Positions 1-6,580 of a DNA stretch of 33,875 nucleotides are shown here, one piece after another (positions within the stretch are counted from its first letter, which is position 1; the number at the start of each line of letters is the position of its first letter). The notes under the pieces are model-generated. The model was not told the DNA's origin. It made no database searches and saw only the letters and a program-made list of their open reading frames with translations. This DNA is from Anaerophaga thermohalophila str. Valhall (GTDB lineage: Bacteria; Bacteroidota; Bacteroidia; Bacteroidales; Marinilabiliaceae). The position numbers and the translations under genes are program-made. The stretch spans positions 1 through 33,875 of the forward strand of contig NZ_AHZV01000015.1 of assembly GCF_000250735.1 (NCBI RefSeq), read 5' to 3'.

Positions 1-11
1 TTGACTAAAAT

Positions 12-60
12 ACTTACATCTAAAAATCCAATCATCTGTTGATCTATTAATCTAACATAT
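12..60. repeat. Degenerate ATCTA-type leader repeat (copy 1)
   Basis: A run of ATCTA/ATCTG words (ACATCTAAAAATC, then ATCTGTTGATCTATTAATCTAAC) immediately before the histidine kinase start. Close relatives occur at 7611-7655, 15704-15731, 15779-15809 and 33837-33861. No function is evident. Confidence 0.6.
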
Positions 61-72
61 AACAATCTCTGA

Positions 73-1233
73 ATGGAATTGTATAGCAGAAAAAGGTGGT
101 GGAAATTTTTTCTGATGGCCGGGGCCTTCTTCATTGGGGCAGCATCATTGTATTACACCAACCGGCTTACATCGAAACTTCGGCAGGAGGAAACCAGAAA
201 AATGGAATTGTGGGCCAAAGCCAACCGCCACATTACACGTCCCGATCCTGATGAGCAGTCCCTCGAACTGGTTTTCGAAATCATCCAGAACAATACAACC
301 GTTCCCCTGATCATTGCCGACGAAAAGGACACCATTCTTTTTCACCGGAATCTGGATGTTCCTGAAAAGAATGAACAGGCATATCTGCAGCGTGAACTTC
401 AAAAAATGAAAGACGGGGGCAGCGGCCCTATAGTTATCGAACTGGGAGGCGGTCAGAATCAGTATCTTTATTACGATGATTCCACCATACTTACCCAGCT
501 GCGATGGTTTCCCATTGTGCAGCTTGTTGTTGTTGTGTTGTTCGTATTGCTGGCCTATTGGGCATTCAGCTCTGCCCGGCGCCGGGAACAGGATCAGGTA
601 TGGGTTGGAATGGCCAAAGAAACCGCCCATCAGTTGGGGACACCTACTTCATCATTGCTGGGATGGATTGAGGTACTTTCTATGAAAAATATTGAAAAGT
701 CGCTTGTGGATGAGATGCGCTACGATATTCAGCGACTTCAGACCATAACCGACCGTTTTTCGAAAATAGGCTCAAAGCCTGATTTACAACCCGTGAATGT
801 TGGAGATATGCTGCACGAGGTTATCGGCTACATCGAACACCGGATATCCTCGGGGGTACGTATTGAGGTCAATGCAGACGATTTTCTTTCGGAACTGAAG
901 ATTCTGGTGAACCGCCCCCTTTTTGAATGGGTTGTGGAAAATCTCTGTAAAAATGCTGCCGATGCCATGCAGGGCACAGGCACCATATCGTTTAGCTGGG
1001 GGTGCCAGAACAGACAGATTTATATTGACGTTGCCGACACCGGCAAGGGAATCCCACGGAAGTACCAGAAAACGATTTTCAAGCCAGGTTACACCACCAA
1101 AAAGCGGGGATGGGGGCTGGGACTTACCCTGGTTCGCCGCATCGTGGAAGACTATCACAACGGGCGAATTTTTGTTAAAGAGTCAACGCCCGGCAAGGGA
1201 GCAACTTTCCGGATTCTGGTGGAAAAAGGCTGA
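73..1233 (+). CDS. Membrane-bound sensor histidine kinase
   Basis: A 386-residue two-component kinase that should autophosphorylate on histidine and pass the phosphate to a response regulator; no regulator gene is adjacent, so its partner is unknown. A first membrane segment lies at about residues 9-28, followed by an extracytoplasmic region of about 115 residues and a second segment at about 145-167. The H-box is AKETAHQLGTPTSS with phospho-acceptor His186. The ATP-binding domain follows, with the N-box ENLCKNAADAM, DTGKGIP and the G-box GWGLGLTLVRRI. No HAMP, PAS or receiver domain is visible. The ATG follows a repeat-rich leader without a clear Shine-Dalgarno sequence, which is usual in Bacteroidota. 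The gene stops directly before a hexamer array. Kinase assignment is firm; the stimulus is unknown. Confidence 0.92.
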   Translation: MELYSRKRWWKFFLMAGAFFIGAASLYYTNRLTSKLRQEETRKMELWAKANRHITRPDPDEQSLELVFEIIQNNTTVPLIIADEKDTILFHRNLDVPEKNEQAYLQRELQKMKDGGSGPIVIELGGGQNQYLYYDDSTILTQLRWFPIVQLVVVVLFVLLAYWAFSSARRREQDQVWVGMAKETAHQLGTPTSSLLGWIEVLSMKNIEKSLVDEMRYDIQRLQTITDRFSKIGSKPDLQPVNVGDMLHEVIGYIEHRISSGVRIEVNADDFLSELKILVNRPLFEWVVENLCKNAADAMQGTGTISFSWGCQNRQIYIDVADTGKGIPRKYQKTIFKPGYTTKKRGWGLGLTLVRRIVEDYHNGRIFVKESTPGKGATFRILVEKG

Positions 1234-1237
1234 GGAG

Positions 1238-1517
1238 GGAAGGAGGCTGAGGCTGAGGCTAAGGCTAAGGCTGAGGCTAAGGTTAAGGTTAAGGTTGAGG
1301 TTGAGGTTGAGGTTGAGAGTGCACCACAGATGACACAGATGAACACAGATTATTTCAATGATTAATTATCAATTGAGGCTAAGGCAGAGGTTGAGGCAGA
1401 GGTTGAGGCTGAGGCAGAGGTTGAGAGTGCACAGATTTTTCAATTACCAATTAACCAATTAGCCGTTAACCAGCAACCAGCAACAAGCAACCAGCAACAA
1501 GCAACAAGCAACCAGCA
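1238..1517. repeat. Degenerate tandem hexamer and heptamer arrays
   Basis: This fills the gap between the kinase and the DUF177 gene. Two blocks (about 1238-1316 and 1375-1433) are built from the hexamer family GAGGCT/GAGGTT/AAGGCT/AAGGTT/GAGGCA. Both end in GAGAGTGCA(C), so the second looks like a partial copy of the first. At about 1468-1517 follow 7-bp units such as CAACAAG and CAACCAG. One forward frame through block 1 reads as repeated Arg-Leu, which is a by-product of the hexamer period and not a protein. Confidence 0.85.
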
Positions 1518-1575
1518 CCCATCCCCCGCCACCAAACTTTTTTAAAATTATTTTTCCCACACAATGAATATTTTA

Positions 1576-1583
1576 TACCTTTG
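1576..1583 (+). promoter_or_regulatory. Putative Bacteroidota -7 box (TACCTTTG)
   Basis: TACCTTTG matches the Bacteroidota -7 consensus TAnnTTTG, 14 bases before the DUF177 start. No clear TTTG -33 box is seen at the expected distance. Confidence 0.5.
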
Positions 1584-1597
1584 CGAAGTTTTTACTT

Positions 1598-2179
1598 ATG
1601 GCAGCAGAGAAAGAGAAGAAAATCGGAGAGTATGGCATTGCCTTTAAAGGACTTAAAGAGGGACAACACCTCTATGAGTACAAACTGGGGAGTGCCTTTT
1701 TCGAATTGTTTGAGCAGCCGCAGGTAGAAACCGGTGAGTTGCTGGCAAAGGTCACTCTCACCAAAAGCACCCGGATGCTGGAGCTTTCATTCCATATAGA
1801 TGGTGTTGTAGAAGCTCTTTGCGACAGGTGTCTGGGGTTGATGGACGTCCCCGTTACTTATAAGGGCAAGCTGTTCGTCAAATTCGGTGAAGTGTATGAC
1901 GAACCTACCGAAGAGATAGTTATCCTGCCTCACGAGGAACATACCGTCAACATTGCCCGATTCATGTACGAATATATTGTGGTGAGTATCCCTATCCGGC
2001 ATGTACATCCCGATAAAGAAGACGGTACACCGGGTTGCGATACGGAGATGCTTGCACAGCTGGAGACATACATGGTTGACCAGGAACCGGCAAGCGGGCA
2101 GGATGAAGAAAACGATAATGAAGAGATCGATCCACGCTGGAACGAGTTAAAGAAACTGAAGAATAAAAACAACAAGTAA
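1598..2179 (+). CDS. YceD family (DUF177) protein
   Basis: 193 residues. The family is almost always encoded just upstream of the gene for ribosomal protein bL32, as here, and has been linked to 23S rRNA or ribosome biogenesis; the exact biochemical role is not settled. Visible family features are the conserved CDRC pair (Cys75, Cys78), a central beta-rich region, and a C-terminal tail reading DPRWNELKKLKN after an acidic stretch. It starts 14 bases after a TACCTTTG promoter box and ends 14 bases before rpmF, so the two genes should be co-transcribed. Confidence 0.9.
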   Translation: MAAEKEKKIGEYGIAFKGLKEGQHLYEYKLGSAFFELFEQPQVETGELLAKVTLTKSTRMLELSFHIDGVVEALCDRCLGLMDVPVTYKGKLFVKFGEVYDEPTEEIVILPHEEHTVNIARFMYEYIVVSIPIRHVHPDKEDGTPGCDTEMLAQLETYMVDQEPASGQDEENDNEEIDPRWNELKKLKNKNNK

Positions 2180-2193
2180 AAAGAGGTTATAAA

Positions 2194-2379
2194 ATGGCAC
2201 ATCCAAAACGAAAAACATCGAAAACGAGAAGAGACAAAAGAAGGACCCACTACAAGGCAACATTGCCGGCTTTGGGTGTTTGCTCTAACTGTGGCGCCAC
2301 TATTAAGCTTCACACTGTTTGTGAAGAGTGCGGGCACTACAGGGGTAAACTTGCTGTAGAAAAAGAAGTAACAGCTTAA
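2194..2379 (+). CDS. rpmF: 50S ribosomal protein bL32
   Basis: 61 residues, the usual size for bL32, a large-subunit protein. The N-terminus MAHPKRKTSKTRRDKRR is diagnostic, and a four-cysteine zinc site is intact (CSNC at about 34-37 and CEEC at about 47-50), so this is the zinc-binding form. A purine-rich AGAGG lies upstream of the ATG. The transcription unit probably ends at the hairpin at 2541-2578. Confidence 0.97.
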   Translation: MAHPKRKTSKTRRDKRRTHYKATLPALGVCSNCGATIKLHTVCEECGHYRGKLAVEKEVTA

Positions 2380-2432
2380 TTGTAAGCAAAGTCAATGCTC
2401 GTTTGCAGTGTCATATTAATTTCGGTCATAAT

Positions 2433-2448
2433 TGCTCCGGCCGGAGCA
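2433..2448. repeat. Perfect 16-bp palindrome
   Basis: TGCTCCGGCCGGAGCA is fully self-complementary and sits alone between rpmF and the terminator. It could be a protein-binding site; nothing else supports a role. The rest of 2380-2540 shows nothing recognisable. Confidence 0.4.
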
Positions 2449-2540
2449 GATTCAGTCCGGAATTTTACAGACACTTCACTTCGTACGATTGGTCAACTAT
2501 CCGGTTGTATATTGCCGGTGTAAACTGAAAGTATAATTAT

Positions 2541-2578
2541 GCCCCTAAATTGTTTTTGGTTAGGGGCTGTTTTTTTTG
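2541..2578 (+). terminator. Rho-independent terminator after rpmF
   Basis: GCCCCTAA pairs with TTAGGGGC across an 11-base loop, followed by TGTTTTTTTT. It separates the DUF177-rpmF unit from fabH, which must therefore have its own promoter. Confidence 0.85.
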
Positions 2579-2597
2579 TGGGCTGAGACTTTTCATT

Positions 2598-2700
2598 CGT
2601 GCACAAATTTTATTATTCAGGCAGGATGAAACCCGCATGAAGGAATTGACACATATCCTTTTCGGGCAAATTTCAGCCATGCTCTTTTCAACCCGGAAAT
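2598..2700 (+). repeat. Dispersed repeat pair, copy 1 (partner at 13080-13180)
   Basis: The stretch running from AAATTTTATTATTCAGG through GGATGAAACCCGCATGAA to CATGCTCTTTTCAACC aligns without large gaps to 13080-13180. In one frame both read similarly (RMKELTHIL here, RMQELIHVL there), but the partner has a stop codon. This may be a degenerated coding fragment or a non-coding repeat. Confidence 0.55.
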
Positions 2701-2779
2701 GTTTTTCTGGCCCGAGCCAGGGCAGCCCTGTCAGGGAAGGCACTGAGCCCGTTTTGGCCATCTAATACTGTCTGTAACG

Positions 2780-3784
2780 ATGGAAAAAGTGAACGCAGTG
2801 ATTACCGCTGTCGGCGGATACGTCCCCGATTATGTTCTCACCAACGAGGAACTTAGTAAAATGGTCGATACGTCGGATGAATGGATTACCACACGTGTGG
2901 GCATCAAAGAACGGCGTATTCTCAAAGAAGAAGGAAAAGGTGCTTCCGATCTGGCTGTAAAGGCCGTAAATCAGGTACTCGAAAAATCGGGCACTTCACC
3001 CGATGAGGTGGATATGCTGATATGTGCTACCGTTACGCCGGACCATGTTTTCCCGGCTACGGCCAATATTATTTCCGATAAGTGCGATATTCGTAATGCA
3101 CACAGCTTCGACATCAATGCCGGTTGCTCCGGTTTTCTGTATGCCCTTGATGCAGCCTCTAAGTTTGTAGAGACAGGGAGCAGGAAAAAGGTGATCGTAG
3201 TTGGTGCCGAAAAAATGTCGGCAATAACCGATTTTACCGATCGCACCACCTGCGTTCTGTTTGGCGACGGCGCAGGAGCCGTAATGCTGGAACCTACCAC
3301 CGAAAAAGTGGGCGTGCTCGACAGCAAGCTTCAGAGCGACGGTTTCGGGCGCGTCTATCTTCATCAAAAGGCCGGCGGATCTGTAAAACCGCCCACGCAT
3401 GAAACCATCGACAATCGTGAACACTACATCTATCAGGATGGCCGCCATGTGTTCAAACACGCCGTCTCCAAAATGGCTGATGTGGCTGTTGAAGTAATGG
3501 AGCGCAACGGCATCACCCCCGAAACACTTACCTGGCTTGTTCCGCATCAGGCCAATATGCGCATTATTGAAGGAACAGCTCAGCGGATGGGCATAGAAAA
3601 AAGCCAGGTGATGATCAATATCCAACGTTACGGTAATACAACCGCTGCTACTCTTCCTCTTTGTTTGTGGGAATGGGAAAAACAGCTCAAAAAGGGAGAT
3701 AACCTCGTGCTGGCAGCTTTCGGCGCCGGATTCACCTGGGGAGCTATATATGTGAAATGGGGATACGACGGCGATAAGAGATAA
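2780..3784 (+). CDS. fabH: 3-oxoacyl-[acyl-carrier-protein] synthase III (KAS III)
   Basis: 334 residues, full length for FabH, which condenses an acyl-CoA primer with malonyl-ACP to start type II fatty acid synthesis. The catalytic triad is complete: Cys116 in [11 protein letters not shown], His256 in VPHQANMRI and Asn286 in [10 protein letters not shown]. The N-terminal signature [13 protein letters not shown] is also present. Position after DUF177-rpmF is typical, although plsX, which sits between rpmF and fabH in many bacteria, is absent here. A strong hairpin at 3822-3867 ends the gene. In this phylum the preferred primer could be branched or straight; sequence alone does not say. Confidence 0.97.
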   Translation: MEKVNAVITAVGGYVPDYVLTNEELSKMVDTSDEWITTRVGIKERRILKEEGKGASDLAVKAVNQVLEKSGTSPDEVDMLICATVTPDHVFPATANIISDKCDIRNAHSFDINAGCSGFLYALDAASKFVETGSRKKVIVVGAEKMSAITDFTDRTTCVLFGDGAGAVMLEPTTEKVGVLDSKLQSDGFGRVYLHQKAGGSVKPPTHETIDNREHYIYQDGRHVFKHAVSKMADVAVEVMERNGITPETLTWLVPHQANMRIIEGTAQRMGIEKSQVMINIQRYGNTTAATLPLCLWEWEKQLKKGDNLVLAAFGAGFTWGAIYVKWGYDGDKR

Positions 3785-3821
3785 GTGTTTTTACGGCTGT
3801 TCAACAAACGGATTTATATAT

Positions 3822-3867
3822 ACCCGTCACCGGTTGGTAATTGAACCGATGGCGGGTTATTTTTTTG
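3822..3867 (+). terminator. Rho-independent terminator after fabH
   Basis: ACCCGTCACCGGTT pairs with AACCGATGGCGGGT (two non-canonical positions, one G-T and one A-C) and is followed by TATTTTTTT. Confidence 0.8.
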
Positions 3868-3872
3868 AGAAA

Positions 3873-4068
3873 ATTTATGAACGGACACTATCTATGAGGT
3901 AAAGTGCACCATCAATAAAACTCTCTCATAACAACAACTTTGCGTCTTTGTGTCTCTGCGTTAAGGCTTCCGGCCGAACTATTATTAAGATGAATCTGTT
4001 CCGGTTTTTGAGATTTGTTGTGTCTAAAAAAGCCGGATAAAATAACCGCTTTTGTCAGATTCTTTCTA
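3873..4068. repeat. Modular intergenic repeat, copy A
   Basis: Two modules that recur in the same order at 7402-7771. Module 1 (about 3873-3975) contains ACACTATCTATGAGGTAAAG and the phrase CTTTGCGTCTTTGTGTC. Module 2 (about 3988-4068) begins AAGATGAATCTG and includes 46 bases identical to the other copy, from GTGTCTAAAAAAGCCGG to CAGATTCTTT. This fills the fabH-maoC gap; no gene is seen in it. Confidence 0.8.
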
Positions 4069-4130
4069 TTTTTAGTTCCAATAATAAAAGGTTTGATCCT
4101 AACCCGGTTAATTCATGAATCTTCATCTCA

Positions 4131-4185
4131 ATGGAATTAAAAAAAAAGCGAATTCGGCAGGTATCTGGATGATTTTGAAGAGGGT
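4131..4185 (+). other. Out-of-frame N-terminal segment of the MaoC-like gene (A9 run)
   Basis: ATG at 4131 begins ATGGAATTA and runs into nine A residues (4139-4147). In the ATG frame translation soon stops. Removing one A joins it to the downstream frame and gives MELKKSEFGRYLDDFEEG, exactly the kind of N-terminus MaoC-like hydratases carry. The downstream frame alone has a stop at 4138-4140 and no ATG before 4186. The extra A may be a real mutation, a slippage switch or a homopolymer sequencing error. Confidence 0.7.
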
Positions 4186-4602
4186 ATGGTTATTAAGCAC
4201 TGGCCGGGTAAAACCATTACAGAGTCGGACAACAACCTCTTCTCGTTGTTGACGATGAACCATCACCCCGTTCATCTTGATCAGCATTATGCAAAAAGTG
4301 CCATCCACGGCAAAGTACTTGTTGTTGGAACGCTGGTTTTCTCCCTGGCAGTAGGGTTAACGGTGAGAGATATAAGCGGACGGGCTATTGCCAATCTCAA
4401 TTATTCGGAAATAATACATCTGGCTCCCGTCTTTATCGGGGATACCATTTATGCTGAGTCGACAATTGTCTCGAAGAGAGAGTCAAGATCGAAACCCGAC
4501 AGGGGGATTGTAAAAGTAAATACCTTGGTTACCAATCACAAAGGTGAGCAGGTTCTCTCGTTTTTCAGGGAGGTATTGCTGCCCAAAAGAGTTCAGGTAT
4601 GA
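4186..4602 (+). CDS. MaoC-like (hotdog-fold) enoyl-CoA hydratase/dehydratase
   Basis: As read from the first in-frame ATG this is 138 residues. The natural protein is probably about 157 residues, beginning at the ATG at 4131 on the far side of an A9 run (see 4131-4185). MaoC-like enzymes add or remove water on a CoA-bound acyl group. Family features seen are PGKTITESDNNLFSLLTMNHHPVHLD, which matches the hydratase motif holding the catalytic Asp/His pair, then HGKVLVVGTLVFSLAVGL and the C-terminal strand region IYAESTIVSKRESRSKPDRG. The stop overlaps the next start (ATGA at 4599-4602), so translation is coupled to the CitE-like lyase. Pairing with that enzyme points to hydration of a branched C4/C5 enoyl-CoA such as mesaconyl- or itaconyl-CoA; this is inference. 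Confidence 0.85.
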   Translation: MVIKHWPGKTITESDNNLFSLLTMNHHPVHLDQHYAKSAIHGKVLVVGTLVFSLAVGLTVRDISGRAIANLNYSEIIHLAPVFIGDTIYAESTIVSKRESRSKPDRGIVKVNTLVTNHKGEQVLSFFREVLLPKRVQV

Positions 4603-5519
4603 GTAGTCCGAGATTTGAAGGAAAGTTTGTTGCCCGTACCCTGTTGTTTACATCAGGGCATAATCCGCATTATCTGGAGAAAGCGTTTGCTTCGGATAGC
4701 GATGTCATTGTTCTCGATCTTGAGGATGCGGTACCGGCATCAAAAAAGGATGAGGCAAGGCAGACCATTACGAGGGTTTTAAGTTCCGATTTGATTGATC
4801 GCCGGCCGGTGTTTGTCAGGATAAATCCCATGGAAACGGGAGATACCCTGAAAGACCTTGACACCGTTGCCGATGCCCGTTTGTACGGGTTTGTTTATCC
4901 CAAAGCCTGTAACGCAAAAGATATGGAGGTTTTTGATGCCCAGCTCACCCTGAAGGAGAAAAATCTGTGCATTGAAAAAGGACATTTCAAAGTGATTGCC
5001 CTGCTGGAAACCCCTGAAGCTGTTTTAAATGCTTTCAGTATTGCTAAGGCTTCGAGCCGGGTGATTGCACTGTTGTTTGGCAGTGAAGATTTTCTGGCCG
5101 AAACAGAAGGCGAACATGGCATTGGCGGTCGCTCTATTTTAGCACCCAGGCATATGATTAGCATGGCTGCCCGGGCTGCAGGGATTGTCCCCATCGATAC
5201 GCCTTATGTCAATATTGGCGACACGGAGGGATTAAAAAAACACATTGAACAGGCAAAAGAGCTTGGATTTGAAGGGATGCTGGTAATGTCGCCGAAAGAA
5301 ATAGAACTGGTTAAGGAGTATTATACACCTGCACCCGATGAACTGAATAGAGCCCGTGAAATAATCGACCTGGCTGAAGAGACCAATAAGGCCGATCGCG
5401 GAATATCGGTAAAAAAGGGTATGTTTATTTCTCCTCCCACCGTATCCAAAGCCCGGAAACTTCTCGATAGAATGAATAAGATTGAAGCATTTGAAGCGTT
5501 TGTGAAAAATGGAGAATGA
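4599..5519 (+). CDS. HpcH/HpaI-type CoA-ester lyase (CitE-like)
   Basis: 306 residues, normal for single-chain malyl-/citramalyl-CoA lyases, Mg-dependent TIM-barrel enzymes that split a 3-hydroxy acyl-CoA into acetyl-CoA (or propionyl-CoA) and a 2-oxo acid. Seen are SGHNPHYLEKA near the N-terminus, VIVLDLEDAVP (37-46), the substrate-binding Arg in VFVRINP (71-77), metal ligand Glu137 in ALLETPEA and Asp164 in FGSEDFLAE. The usual GxxCIHP segment is replaced by GMLVMSPKEIE, and the C-terminal segment reads PPTVSKARKLL, so substrate preference may be unusual. It overlaps the MaoC-like gene by 4 bases and the AAC(3)-like gene by 11. The three form one operon. Confidence 0.9.
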   Translation: MSSPRFEGKFVARTLLFTSGHNPHYLEKAFASDSDVIVLDLEDAVPASKKDEARQTITRVLSSDLIDRRPVFVRINPMETGDTLKDLDTVADARLYGFVYPKACNAKDMEVFDAQLTLKEKNLCIEKGHFKVIALLETPEAVLNAFSIAKASSRVIALLFGSEDFLAETEGEHGIGGRSILAPRHMISMAARAAGIVPIDTPYVNIGDTEGLKKHIEQAKELGFEGMLVMSPKEIELVKEYYTPAPDELNRAREIIDLAEETNKADRGISVKKGMFISPPTVSKARKLLDRMNKIEAFEAFVKNGE

Positions 5520-6369
5520 TAAAGTATGGACAAAGGAAGAACTGATTGCCGACCTTAAAAAAGGCGGAATTCCGGAGGGAGTATTGCTGCATCTGAAAGT
5601 TTCCCTCAGAGCCATCGGAAAAATAGAAGGCGGCGCGCAAACCCTCCTGGATGCTTTGCTGGAAACGGTCGGAGATGAAGGGACACTCGTCATCGATTCG
5701 TTTATCACCTCCTATCCGCTGCCTCTGAATAAAGAGGATGCAAAGAAAATCAGTTCCGAAAAATCACCTTCCTATGCGGGTGCTTTGGCTAATGTTATGA
5801 TTCAACACCCTGATATGGTCAGGAGTAAACATCCGATACAACGTTTTACGGCCATTGGAAAACTGGCTCATGAACTAATGGATAATCATACGCCCGAAAG
5901 CGGAGCATACGACGTTTTATCCCGGATGGCAGAAATGGGTGCCGTCAATTTATCCGTTGGAAGGAAAACCATTGGGGTAGGCACGACTCATGTTGCAATC
6001 GAAAAATCGGGATTATCCAAGAAAATCCCACCGATGGGCGTTAACTATATCGACCCGGACGGCAACATTAAACTTTTCAGAGTAAACTGGAACGGCGGAT
6101 GCGGAAGGGGGTTTCCCAAATTCATCCCCCTTTATGAAAAAGCAGGCTGCCTGAAATGGATCAAAGTGGGCAATGCTGATGCCGTGCTGACCGATATGGC
6201 AGGCACACTCAGGGTAGAAATGGAAAAACTCAGAGAAGACCCTTCTTTCTTCTTTTGTGATGATCCCACCTGCAAAGATTGCCGGCTAAACTGGAAACAT
6301 TCTACCGGCAACTATTTTAAAGTGAAATATTATTCTCTGCTTAAAATTTTGAAGGATAGGTCAGGGTAA
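5509..6369 (+). CDS. AAC(3)-family (antibiotic_NAT fold) acyltransferase
   Basis: 286 residues, family length. The family moves an acetyl or other acyl group from CoA to an amine; characterised members modify aminoglycosides, but many chromosomal members act in polysaccharide or natural product synthesis. Seen are LRAIGKIEGGAQTLLDAL (33-50), RSKHPIQRFTAIGKLA (105-120), a conserved His at 123-127 (MDNHT) and GVGTTHVAIE with His161, equivalent to the family's T-x-(L)H-x-x-E. The C-terminal part adds a cysteine cluster, Cys250, Cys255 and Cys258 (CDDPTCKDC), that could bind metal. It overlaps the CitE-like gene by 11 bases, so it likely acts on a product or partner of the MaoC/CitE pair and not in antibiotic resistance; this is inference. 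Confidence 0.85.
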   Translation: MENDKVWTKEELIADLKKGGIPEGVLLHLKVSLRAIGKIEGGAQTLLDALLETVGDEGTLVIDSFITSYPLPLNKEDAKKISSEKSPSYAGALANVMIQHPDMVRSKHPIQRFTAIGKLAHELMDNHTPESGAYDVLSRMAEMGAVNLSVGRKTIGVGTTHVAIEKSGLSKKIPPMGVNYIDPDGNIKLFRVNWNGGCGRGFPKFIPLYEKAGCLKWIKVGNADAVLTDMAGTLRVEMEKLREDPSFFFCDDPTCKDCRLNWKHSTGNYFKVKYYSLLKILKDRSG

Positions 6370-6400
6370 TGCAAAATAGAACAGAAGGTTCCCGTTTTTG

Positions 6401-6580
6401 CTAACGATCGCTTTGCAGGTTTTCTGCAACTATTTCGGCCATCACGGCAGCTCCTTCTGCATCGGGGTGAATGCTGTCGTAAAACATTTCTCCTTTATCG
6501 ATCATCGGCTTGTAGAGATCGATCACCGGCAGGTGGTTGGTTTCTGCAATTTGCTTTACTACCGGAATTACACCATTGTA
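6401..6580 (-). pseudogene. C-terminal stump of an SGNH/GDSL hydrolase
   Basis: Reading the minus strand into the TAG at 6401-6403 gives about 60 residues typical of the end of a secreted SGNH hydrolase or sialate O-acetylesterase: YNGVIPVVKQIAE, then LPVIDLYKPMID, then the block V motif DSIHPDAEGAAVMA, which holds the catalytic Asp and His. The oxyanion and nucleophile blocks are missing. Similarity stops at the palindrome GTAACCAAAGGTTAC at 6578-6592, where the REP-rich left end of the RAYT element starts. No matching N-terminal part was found beyond 7401, so the gene was both interrupted and deleted. Confidence 0.75.

Noticed and set aside
923-1333. Open frame ending in a long Arg-Leu repeat
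   Set aside because: It overlaps the kinase in another frame and the Arg-Leu tail is just the hexamer array translated.
2996-3625. A 209-codon open frame antisense to fabH
   Set aside because: It lies entirely within the firmly identified FabH gene, its translation shows no family motif, and such shadows are common in GC-rich coding DNA.
5509-6369. Antibiotic resistance gene
   Set aside because: AAC(3)-fold enzymes have many chromosomal roles; operon coupling to CoA-ester enzymes makes aminoglycoside resistance an unsupported label.
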